Positions 18,655 to 24,403 of a stretch of 30,948 nucleotides of DNA are shown piece by piece (the first letter of the stretch is position 1; each line of letters starts with the position of its first letter). Origin of the DNA: a virus; IMG/VR virus record IMGVR_UViG_3300009104_000078, positions 1 to 30,948 of that record. The stretch is one strand, 5' to 3'. The notes under the pieces are model-generated. The model made no database searches. It had not been told where the DNA came from and saw only the letters and a program-made list of their open reading frames with translations. A program made the translations under genes and the position numbers.

Positions 18655-18682
18655 AGTCTGACAGATTCGGGGCAAAAGTCAA
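18655..18682 (-). promoter_or_regulatory. Promoter of 18647 gene (leaderless)
   Basis: Minus strand: -35 TTGACT (18677-18682), 16-bp spacer ending TCTGT, -10 CAGACT (18655-18660), 7 bp to ATG. Confidence 0.62.
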
Positions 18683-18807
18683 GAGTTTTTTTGTGAACTA
18701 AAGGTAATAAATTCTCTCACCTACATCTCCCCTTCTCTCTTCTCTATATATATAAAGGCGGCATGTTCTTGTTTTTCCGGATTTAATTTCATAAATTGCA
18801 AACTTTT

Positions 18808-18882
18808 TTAAATCGCTGACTGTCAACGAGTTATGAAACGGGGTGGCAAAATTCCGTAAGTCGTTGATATACAACAAGTTAT
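18808..18882. repeat. 75-bp bipartite palindromic element, copy 12
   Basis: Palindromes begin at 18808 and 18856 (48 bp apart). The core (AAACGGGGTGGCAAAATTCC) has lost most of its GC palindrome, so this is the most diverged complete copy and the rightmost one. Confidence 0.75.
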
Positions 18883-18936
18883 GAATCTTCAATAACCATT
18901 AATGTTTAAAGCAACCAGTTGCGTACTATAGGGGCA

Positions 18937-18970
18937 TAAAAAAACACCCCCCGAAGGAGGTGTAAAAAAT
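18937..18970. terminator. Rho-independent terminator (possibly bidirectional)
   Basis: Stem ACACCTCC/GGGGGTGT with loop TTCG on the minus strand, a T run on one side and an A run on the other; ends the 19790 unit. Confidence 0.85.
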
Positions 18971-19041
18971 ATTTTATATATTTATTTTATTTGTTAAATT
19001 CTTATTTCTTATTTGTCAAGCTTATATTTCATTATTATATA

Positions 19042-19110
19042 TTATGCTTGAAGCATTAACATTATTCCAAATATAGTTGTCATGATTATTATTAATAGCG
19101 GGTCTACCAT
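19042..19110 (-). CDS. 22-aa membrane peptide
   Basis: Begins MVDPLLIIIMTTIFGIMLML and ends QA: one hydrophobic helix. It starts 30 nt after the stop of 19141-19539 and is the last frame before the terminator, the position held by similar peptides in other units. Confidence 0.45.
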   Translation of the reverse strand: MVDPLLIIIMTTIFGIMLMLQA

Positions 19111-19140
19111 ATATTATTATATTTTACAGTTGATTATTCA

Positions 19141-19539
19141 TTAAGCCGCAAGCACTTGCTTTTGGTTGAGTTTTGCGAATTGTGAACAGTATACAGGTTC
19201 TTCTGTCGTCTTGTCAACAAAAGAATCATACTTGTAAGGATTATATGTTACTGAGTTCCAGTCCTTGGCAAGGGGACGCTCTATAGCGGAAACGCCATGT
19301 TCGTCAATGTACCCCTTGACACCTGCGTGGACATTCTTACGCTTCTCTTCAAGCACCTTGGCTCTGCCCTTGGCATTGACATGGAACGCGCAATCCCACA
19401 TCTCTAGGTCGTGTGTATGAGCCTTGACTAGACCGTCTTGCTTGACTGACCAACAGTCTTTGTGCAAATTCTTATAAACAAAAACTTTGCGTGAAGTATC
19501 TATATGATATCTTTTATCTTCTTGTTTTAATAGCTCCAT
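19141..19539 (-). CDS. Conserved-type phage protein
   Basis: 132 aa, begins MELLKQEDKRYHIDTSRKVF. The pattern FVYKNLHKDCWSVKQDGLVK, then FHVNAKGRAKVLEEKRKNVH resembles a small protein I have seen in many phages (HKxCWS...GRxRVLxEKRKNVHA), function unknown. I chose ATG 19537-19539, which overlaps the upstream TAA (TAATG); a longer in-frame start overlaps that gene. Confidence 0.78.
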   Translation of the reverse strand: MELLKQEDKRYHIDTSRKVFVYKNLHKDCWSVKQDGLVKAHTHDLEMWDCAFHVNAKGRAKVLEEKRKNVHAGVKGYIDEHGVSAIERPLAKDWNSVTYNPYKYDSFVDKTTEEPVYCSQFAKLNQKQVLAA

Positions 19540-19790
19540 TACTTTACCCCCAATACTTCTTTTAATTTTTGGAAGCTCGCAGATTGTATAAAAACTTCTC
19601 TGCAATAATCTCCGTGCAATCTCTCAACTGCCTCGATGCGATGAGCAACTCGGGATGCAGGACAGGCTTCTCTTGGAAGGTAACCCCATTTAATAATCAA
19701 TGGAGTATCGGGAAAGTAACAAGCAAGCTCTTGGCATTGCTCGGCATCCACATTACCCCATTGGGCGACAATCTCTTTTAGTAGTTTCAT
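19539..19790 (-). CDS. Small hypothetical protein
   Basis: 83 aa, begins MKLLKEIVAQWGNVDAEQCQ; helix-rich with several cysteines (C19, C24, C43, C63). The start is fixed by the promoter, whose -10 ends 7 bp upstream; longer in-frame starts reach into the structured RNA. Function unknown. Confidence 0.74.
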   Translation of the reverse strand: MKLLKEIVAQWGNVDAEQCQELACYFPDTPLIIKWGYLPREACPASRVAHRIEAVERLHGDYCREVFIQSASFQKLKEVLGVK

Positions 19791-19797
19791 GCTTACA

Positions 19798-19825
19798 ATA
19801 ATGACAGAATATACACCAAAGTCAA
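19798..19825 (-). promoter_or_regulatory. Promoter of 19790 gene (leaderless)
   Basis: Minus strand: -35 TTGACT (19820-19825), 16-bp spacer ending TCTGT, -10 CATTAT (19798-19803), 7 bp to ATG. Confidence 0.72.
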
Positions 19826-19826
19826 C

Positions 19827-19870
19827 AAAAAAATGACCCCCACCCTGCGAAAGGTAACAGGATGAGGGTC
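19827..19870 (-). terminator. Strong terminator of the 480-nt RNA
   Basis: 13-bp minus-strand stem GACCCTCATCCTG/CAGGGTGGGGGTC (two G-T wobbles), 10-nt loop, then seven T. Confidence 0.88.
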
Positions 19871-20312
19871 GGAGGGAGGAAAGCTCTACGACAGAGGTGG
19901 AAAAGTCCAACAAGTTTATTTGATTAATATTTAGTTGTAACTCTGTCGTAGATAAATTAGGTGTGGGGAGGGATTTCTGATAGACCCTCAACTTTCGGTG
20001 CAAACTACAGGTCAGTAGTTCCTACTCGCACTCCGCTCTCTCTGCTTATCCATTTGGACATCACTCAAGAAACAGATACCTTATCCCGCTTGCAGAAGGA
20101 TTATTCGAGTCACCCACAGAGGCTCTCCGTCGAGAACCTCAAAATTTTCGCCCACCATTTTTACATTCCCTTTTCCTGCCGTCATCGGGACGAGGTTGGT
20201 TAACGCTCCCTTAGAGGAATCGAACCCCTAAGTTATTAGAGTGGTGTTGGGCGATTAAAATGTAAAGAACATGGGGTTTTTTTACGAGAACCCTAACTCA
20301 AATTGTTATTGT
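19833..20312 (-). ncRNA. Candidate ~480-nt structured non-coding RNA
   Basis: No credible gene on either strand, yet a consensus promoter (20319-20347) and a strong terminator (19827-19870) frame it. Minus-strand helices in order: TTTACATT (20259-20266) pairs with AATGTAAA (20160-20167); CGCCC..ACCA (20242-20253) pairs with TGGTGGGCG (20149-20157), so the two would form a pseudoknot; a T-arm-like hairpin with an 8-bp stem and loop TTCGATT (20210-20232); hairpins at 20175-20195, 20119-20140 (9 bp), 19998-20031, 19968-19989; and an 11-bp perfect stem CTACGACAGAG (19886-19896 with 19941-19951). It is not a canonical tmRNA: no acceptor partner or tag frame found. Possibly a GOLLD/ROOL-like phage RNA or a new class. 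Confidence 0.62.
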
Positions 20313-20318
20313 GTATAT

Positions 20319-20347
20319 ATATTACTATAAAATATATTATTTGTCAA
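20319..20347 (-). promoter_or_regulatory. Promoter of the structured RNA
   Basis: Minus strand: -35 TTGACA (20342-20347, overlapping the end of the 20337 gene), 17-bp spacer, -10 TAATAT (20319-20324); predicted start about 20312. Confidence 0.78.
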
Positions 20348-20570
20348 CCTTTTTTTCATTTATTTTATATTTTCTTATTGCATCACTATAATTATCGCTT
20401 TGATGCCTCATTTTATTTTTAATTCTTTTTGCTAGATTTAAATCATTATGTTTAATAGCTTTATTTAAATCTTTATTATTCTTATTTGCCCATTTTTTAA
20501 ATGCAACTTCAATAGCTTCGGGCATATGTATTTCGGGTACTCTATCTGTTCTATTCCATATATAAGTCAT
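20337..20570 (-). CDS. Small basic hypothetical protein
   Basis: 77 aa, begins MTYIWNRTDRVPEIHMPEAI; Lys/Asn-rich helices (KKWANKNNKDLNKAIKHNDL). ATG adjoins the stop of 20570-20752. AT-rich, unlike the preceding block. Function unknown. Confidence 0.72.
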   Translation of the reverse strand: MTYIWNRTDRVPEIHMPEAIEVAFKKWANKNNKDLNKAIKHNDLNLAKRIKNKMRHQSDNYSDAIRKYKINEKKVDK

Positions 20571-20752
20571 TATTTAGACCCTCCGTTTATTTCATCCAAC
20601 ATATTTTGCTTTCTTTGTCGAACTCTTGCCATTTTCTTTTCTGCATCTATCATTCGTTGGATGTGAGTTAAATCTTCTATTTCTGTTTCTAGATATTCGT
20701 CTAATAACTTAGCAATTTTTTCTGCTAATTCATTTTCCATCGAGATATTCAT
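20570..20752 (-). CDS. 60-aa coiled-coil protein
   Basis: Begins MNISMENELAEKIAKLLDEY; one long charged helix through RQRKQNML. Residue 5 is a second possible start. Follows the 53-aa gene by 3 nt. Function unknown. Confidence 0.66.
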   Translation of the reverse strand: MNISMENELAEKIAKLLDEYLETEIEDLTHIQRMIDAEKKMARVRQRKQNMLDEINGGSK

Positions 20753-20755
20753 TAT

Positions 20756-20917
20756 TTAAGCCTTTTTCTTTTGTATTTTAGGAAGAACTCTAAAATCCCA
20801 TGATGGTCTATCTTCCTCAATAGTTCCATATCCCCTCCATTTACTAGGAGAATGGTACTGACCCTTCTTCATATTTTTAACTATTTGTGATGCTCTTGCG
20901 TGATTTAATATACTCAT
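20756..20917 (-). CDS. 53-aa basic hypothetical protein
   Basis: Begins MSILNHARASQIVKNMKKGQ; basic, with KWRGYGTIEEDRPSWDFRVL and a Lys-rich end. The compact run of overlapping or abutting genes around it supports translation. No family recognised. Confidence 0.65.
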   Translation of the reverse strand: MSILNHARASQIVKNMKKGQYHSPSKWRGYGTIEEDRPSWDFRVLPKIQKKKA

Positions 20918-20921
20918 AATG

Positions 20922-21122
20922 TTATTTCTTAATTGTTAAGTCTATATCTTGACAGGCATCGGGCGAGTTGTCAACACTTATTTTGGAAAAACAACAAGGA
21001 CAGGCAGGGGCATGGGGAACTACTGCATAAGAAGGGGCAGTCCCAAGGTAGTCCCACTCTTTGTTTGTAGTAGTGCAACCACTCAATAGAATGAGTAAAG
21101 TGCTTATTTGTAAAAATTTCAT
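20922..21122 (-). CDS. Small lipoprotein
   Basis: 66 aa with a lipoprotein signal: MKFLQISTLLILLSGC, lipobox LSGC with Cys16 as the lipidation site. The mature part is short, with CPCCF and one more Cys. Phage-encoded lipoproteins can act as o-spanins or exclusion proteins; no inner-membrane partner is obvious next to it, so the role is open. Confidence 0.75.
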   Translation of the reverse strand: MKFLQISTLLILLSGCTTTNKEWDYLGTAPSYAVVPHAPACPCCFSKISVDNSPDACQDIDLTIKK

Positions 21123-21162
21123 TTGTAACCTAGTATTTATTAAAATTTATTATTATTTATTA

Positions 21163-21510
21163 TTAATTATTTTCGGGCTTATCTTGTTCTGCCAAAGACT
21201 TTTCTATTTTATTTAATCTTATTTCTTCTGCAATTAGCTTGTCTTGAGAAAGGTCATTAATATAATATTGATTAGTAAATAAATTTTTTACATTCTTCCC
21301 ATCATTCGTTAGCTTATTTAAATCTCCCACAAGTTGGGTATAAATCTCATTAGCTTTATTTAACACCATTTCTTTTGTAACCTTCTCGCCAGTCTTGGCA
21401 TCCTCTAAATTAAAGTTCGGGTCTTGATAGTCCTTTTCAACCATTGCCAATTCTTTATTATGGCGACTTATTTCATCTAATTTTTGATTTATTTCGCTTG
21501 CTAAGTTCAT
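21163..21510 (-). CDS. Coiled-coil hypothetical protein
   Basis: 115 aa, begins MNLASEINQKLDEISRHNKE; predicted long helices with heptad-like spacing. Promoter at 21536-21563 with a 19-nt leader lacking a Shine-Dalgarno site. Function unknown. Confidence 0.74.
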   Translation of the reverse strand: MNLASEINQKLDEISRHNKELAMVEKDYQDPNFNLEDAKTGEKVTKEMVLNKANEIYTQLVGDLNKLTNDGKNVKNLFTNQYYINDLSQDKLIAEEIRLNKIEKSLAEQDKPENN

Positions 21511-21535
21511 ATATAGTATTGATTATTTAGGAACA

Positions 21536-21563
21536 ATTAGAACAGATTTTCAACAAAAGTCAA
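21536..21563 (-). promoter_or_regulatory. Promoter of 21510 gene
   Basis: Minus strand: -35 TTGACT (21558-21563), 16-bp spacer ending TCTGT, -10 TCTAAT (21536-21541); start near 21529. Confidence 0.65.
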
Positions 21564-22190
21564 GCATTATTTTCAAAAACATTATTGTATATGATTATTT
21601 ATTTAATTATTTAAGATTATTTAATTCAATTTTTTATCAAATTCGGGGCGCATTGCGGAATCCATATGTTATTATTTGCAATATTTTTTATTATTTTATT
21701 AAATTATTTATTAATTTTTATTATTTGGCGATATTTCTTTATTTCGGGCGACTTCTCTCGAAAAAAATCCCCACTTATTTCTTGTATATTTATATTTTTT
21801 TGGTTTGTAATTAGTTTTTGCTTGTGTCTCGCTATTACCTTTAAAAAAGTTTATTATTATTTTAAATAATTTCATTTCATTCTTATTTGTATATATTTAA
21901 GTCGCTCTACCCTAGAATTTAAATTAATTATTTAATCTTTTTTATTATTTCATGTGTGAATCGGCATATTCTGTTATATACTATTTATTATGTATTCTAT
22001 ATATGCTAACATCTAATGATTAATAATGTATTGTAATTTGAAAAGCGTTATTTAGGTTGTTTGAAATTATAAGCCTCGTAAGCGTGTTTAAACTCGTTAG
22101 CGGTATCTGATATGGTTCGGGTTGCTTAATCGTTCTAAAGGGTCTGTATGCGTCTTTAAATTATGGTTCGGCTCTCTAGTGTTAAAATCA
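21564..22190. other. AT-rich gene-poor stretch downstream of an orphan promoter
   Basis: About 630 bp with no minus-strand gene although the minus-strand promoter at 22191 points into it. The left half is extremely AT-rich; the right half (22040-22190) is less so and contains two GAACCATA strings. It could be an untranslated leader, a small RNA or a replication region. Confidence 0.4.
21666..21869 (+). CDS. Doubtful small membrane protein
   Basis: 67-codon frame opening MLLFAIFFIILLNYLLIFII with a second hydrophobic segment (LISCIFIFFWFVISFCLCLA) and a basic loop (SRKK) between. Two-helix topology is plausible, but it would be the only plus-strand gene and the composition may simply reflect AT-rich DNA. 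Confidence 0.22.
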   Translation: MLLFAIFFIILLNYLLIFIIWRYFFISGDFSRKKSPLISCIFIFFWFVISFCLCLAITFKKVYYYFK

Positions 22191-22218
22191 ATTATGCACA
22201 TTATGGATGGGCTGTCAA
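22191..22218 (-). promoter_or_regulatory. Orphan sigma-70 promoter
   Basis: Minus strand: -35 TTGACA (22213-22218), 16-bp spacer ending ATGTG, -10 CATAAT (22191-22196). Very like the promoter at 24352-24379, but no gene follows for about 670 bp. Confidence 0.68.
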
Positions 22219-22325
22219 CTTCTTTCTTGAAAAAATATTTGCTCACGCTTTTATGTGGTTACGGAGCAGGGGATGAAACTAACCAGTATGACAAAACCAA
22301 TACCGCCACAATCCCTATTTGAAAA

Positions 22326-22802
22326 TTATTCGTTTCCCTTATCCTTTGCTAAGATAATATTAGAGTTTTCTATTTTATACAAAAAACTTTTAATTGCTCT
22401 TATTGAAACATCTGAAATATCTATTTCTTGTTCAGTATAATCGGGAGTAGTTAATTGCTCTATTCTTGCTTCGGCTAAATCTAAAACATTATTTAAACAA
22501 GTTACTAATTCGGAATTTTCCTCTGCTCTCATTAGGGGAAGGTTAGCCTCATCTGCTATATTTAATCCTTCATAATCTCCCATAGCATCATAAGGAAGTC
22601 TGCTACGATAGTCTATTGTTCGTTGCTTATTTAAAGCTCTATGTTCTGATTCAAAAGAAATTATTGTTGAATACGGAATGAACACTCCATCCTCATCGTA
22701 ATAAGGTTTCCTGCTAATATAATGTTTTCCTTCACTCCCCTCATTCCCCTTCTCCCCTTTTGGAACTGAATGACCAAGAAATTCGTTGTAATCATATTCC
22801 AT
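22326..22802 (-). CDS. Hypothetical protein
   Basis: 158 aa, begins MEYDYNEFLGHSVPKGEKGN; a Gly/Lys/Glu-rich start, then a mixed charged body with acidic helices (LNNVLDLAEARIEQL). ATG overlaps the 50-aa gene by 11 nt. No family recognised. Confidence 0.75.
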   Translation of the reverse strand: MEYDYNEFLGHSVPKGEKGNEGSEGKHYISRKPYYDEDGVFIPYSTIISFESEHRALNKQRTIDYRSRLPYDAMGDYEGLNIADEANLPLMRAEENSELVTCLNNVLDLAEARIEQLTTPDYTEQEIDISDVSIRAIKSFLYKIENSNIILAKDKGNE

Positions 22803-22944
22803 TTTTAACTTTCTTTTTCTTTTTGATTGTATAAGTTTTATTTGACGAAAACTTATTCCATTCTTTATTCGTTCCAGTAAAGATATTTATTTCTTTAGTC
22901 TCTGTATTTAAAAACCAAATTCTAAATTGTAAATTATCTTTCAT
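22792..22944 (-). CDS. 50-aa basic protein
   Basis: Begins MKDNLQFRIWFLNTETKEIN and ends in a Lys run (TIKKKKKVKNG). Strand-rich first half. Overlaps 22326-22802, suggesting coupling. Function unknown. Confidence 0.6.
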   Translation of the reverse strand: MKDNLQFRIWFLNTETKEINIFTGTNKEWNKFSSNKTYTIKKKKKVKNGI

Positions 22945-23066
22945 CAACAGACTAAATGTTTTATTTAGTTTTATTCTCCTACAAGTTTTAAATAATTATT
23001 ATTTATGCTAGAATCAGAAGATGAATTTTTCTTCTTCTGTAATATCTGCATACTTCATAAATTCTT

Positions 23067-24233
23067 TTAACTATTCCAAATTGGAGGCAATGAATTAGGA
23101 TTCTTGGGCAAGTGAACATCATTAGGAAGAACCTTTTTCTCACTTAAAACCTTCTCATCGTTATTCTCCAAAACGAATCCAAAATCTTCTAAAATACGAG
23201 CGACATCCTTGCAACGCAAATCATTATCACGACAAATCTTGAGAGAACGAACATTCTTGAGCGGAGGATTTTCCCCCTGCTCATGCTTATTCTCCACATA
23301 ATTGCGTATGATTAGATTAGTTGTTGTTTCGTCAGTCCAACCTTCAGTCACATCCTCGCAATCAAAATCGCAATCTTCATCGTCACAACAATCATCATAA
23401 TCTTCATCATAATCTTCATCATCCGAATTAGAATTATAGATTGGCTTATTGTACTCGTACACAGCCTTATCCAACTCTTTTTTGCAGTCAGTTATATCTG
23501 CTACAACCTTATACTTCGATACTCGCAACTTTTGGAAAGAGCAATCCGTAGGAACGGAAACAGCATCTTGAGGGTCAAACTCAACCAAGAGCAACTTGCC
23601 ATCACAACCACTCCAACTAGAGGCATAATCGAATGAACCGATATGCAATCCATGAGAGCAATGGTTGTCCTTGTTGTCATCCACGCACCTGCGTTGAACT
23701 TCAATAGTCTCCCCTACTCCATTGAAAATTTGATGATTTTCGTTGGTAGTTCCTTGGAGAACTATTGTGTCGGCATTGCCAGTAGTGGAATAAAAATCCT
23801 CTTGAACTCCCTTGTACCCCAAGATTTTACCATCGGGAGTAATCGGGAGAGAACGATACCCTAGAAAGGTATAAAGTTCTTCGATTGAATTAGAAGAAGG
23901 GTTCTCCATCAATCTTTTAATATAATTAACGAGAGGGTCAGAATCCTTCAATCCACCTCGCAACATCTCTAGCAACTTGTCTACAACGACTCCTGCAAGA
24001 CGAAACCCCTTGTAATAAACGACTTCATCCTTGATTTCTACATCACCATCGACAAAATCCTCGATAGCTTGCTTGAGGTCAAGGTATTGCCCGACATCCT
24101 CATAGCGAGCATCAAACAACGCTTTACGCAATGGTTCATAATTAGCGTTATCCTTGCGAATGGTGTAAGGCTTGCCTTCCCAAAATACGCAAATTGAATC
24201 TTCGCTTAGTGTGTATGGAACTTTCTTATTCAT
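23067..24233 (-). CDS. rIIB: rIIB-like protein
   Basis: 388 aa. The middle part carries the rIIB pattern: TPDGKILGYKGVQEDFYS (132-149), then CSHGLHIGSFDYASS (192-206), LLLVEFDPQDAVSVPTD (214-230) and QKLRVSKYKVV (234-244). In T4, rIIB works with rIIA in membrane-linked lysis inhibition and exclusion; the mechanism is unknown. After it comes an acidic Asp/Glu/Tyr/Cys-rich linker (269-294) and a C-terminal helical domain, longer than the minimal core. Two tandem promoters precede it. The leader is A-rich (ACAGAGAAAAAAATT). Confidence 0.85.
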   Translation of the reverse strand: MNKKVPYTLSEDSICVFWEGKPYTIRKDNANYEPLRKALFDARYEDVGQYLDLKQAIEDFVDGDVEIKDEVVYYKGFRLAGVVVDKLLEMLRGGLKDSDPLVNYIKRLMENPSSNSIEELYTFLGYRSLPITPDGKILGYKGVQEDFYSTTGNADTIVLQGTTNENHQIFNGVGETIEVQRRCVDDNKDNHCSHGLHIGSFDYASSWSGCDGKLLLVEFDPQDAVSVPTDCSFQKLRVSKYKVVADITDCKKELDKAVYEYNKPIYNSNSDDEDYDEDYDDCCDDEDCDFDCEDVTEGWTDETTTNLIIRNYVENKHEQGENPPLKNVRSLKICRDNDLRCKDVARILEDFGFVLENNDEKVLSEKKVLPNDVHLPKNPNSLPPIWNS

Positions 24234-24275
24234 AATTTTTTTCTCTGTTTCAGTTTTTAATTTTCAATATTATAT

Positions 24276-24304
24276 ATAATACTATTTTTAGTCTATATTG
24301 TCAA
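24276..24304 (-). promoter_or_regulatory. Proximal promoter of rIIB-like gene
   Basis: Minus strand: -35 TTGACA (24299-24304), 17-bp spacer, -10 TATTAT (24276-24281); leader about 36 nt. Confidence 0.72.
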
Positions 24305-24351
24305 GGATTAATTTTGTTTTTCTTAAAGTATTTTTCTTAATCTTGTACTCC

Positions 24352-24379
24352 ATTATGCACATCCCATTGAGCCTGTCAA
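24352..24379 (-). promoter_or_regulatory. Distal promoter of rIIB-like gene
   Basis: Minus strand: -35 TTGACA (24374-24379), 16-bp spacer ending ATGTG, -10 CATAAT (24352-24357). Confidence 0.7.
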
Positions 24380-24403
24380 GAGAAAAGATGAGGGAAGGGG
24401 AAA

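Noticed and set aside
4604-18882. The repeated palindromes as a CRISPR array
   Set aside because: Copies are separated by operons of 0.2-2.4 kb rather than unique short spacers, and no cas genes are present.
4685-18882. The palindromic elements as simple rho-independent terminators
   Set aside because: No T run follows the GC hairpin in most copies, and several units have a separate, clear terminator beside the element.
4450-19803. TATAAT read on the plus strand in TATAATGACAGA motifs as plus-strand promoters
   Set aside because: The motif coincides with minus-strand -10 boxes at fixed distance from minus-strand ATGs, and no plus-strand genes follow.
20210-20232. A tRNA gene 3' end or attachment-site core
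   Set aside because: The T-loop sequence is right, but no acceptor, D or anticodon arms can be formed, and no integrase gene is in the window.
19833-20312. A standard or permuted tmRNA
   Set aside because: A T-arm-like hairpin is present, but no complementary acceptor strand, no CCA and no tag-like reading frame ending in Ala-Ala could be found.
22122-22322. Plus-strand 66-codon frame
   Set aside because: No recognisable protein features, no promoter in that direction, and it covers the minus-strand promoter at 22191.
23014-23058. 14-codon frame MKYADITEEEKFIF after the rIIB-like gene
   Set aside because: Very short, with no overlap or promoter evidence beyond proximity.
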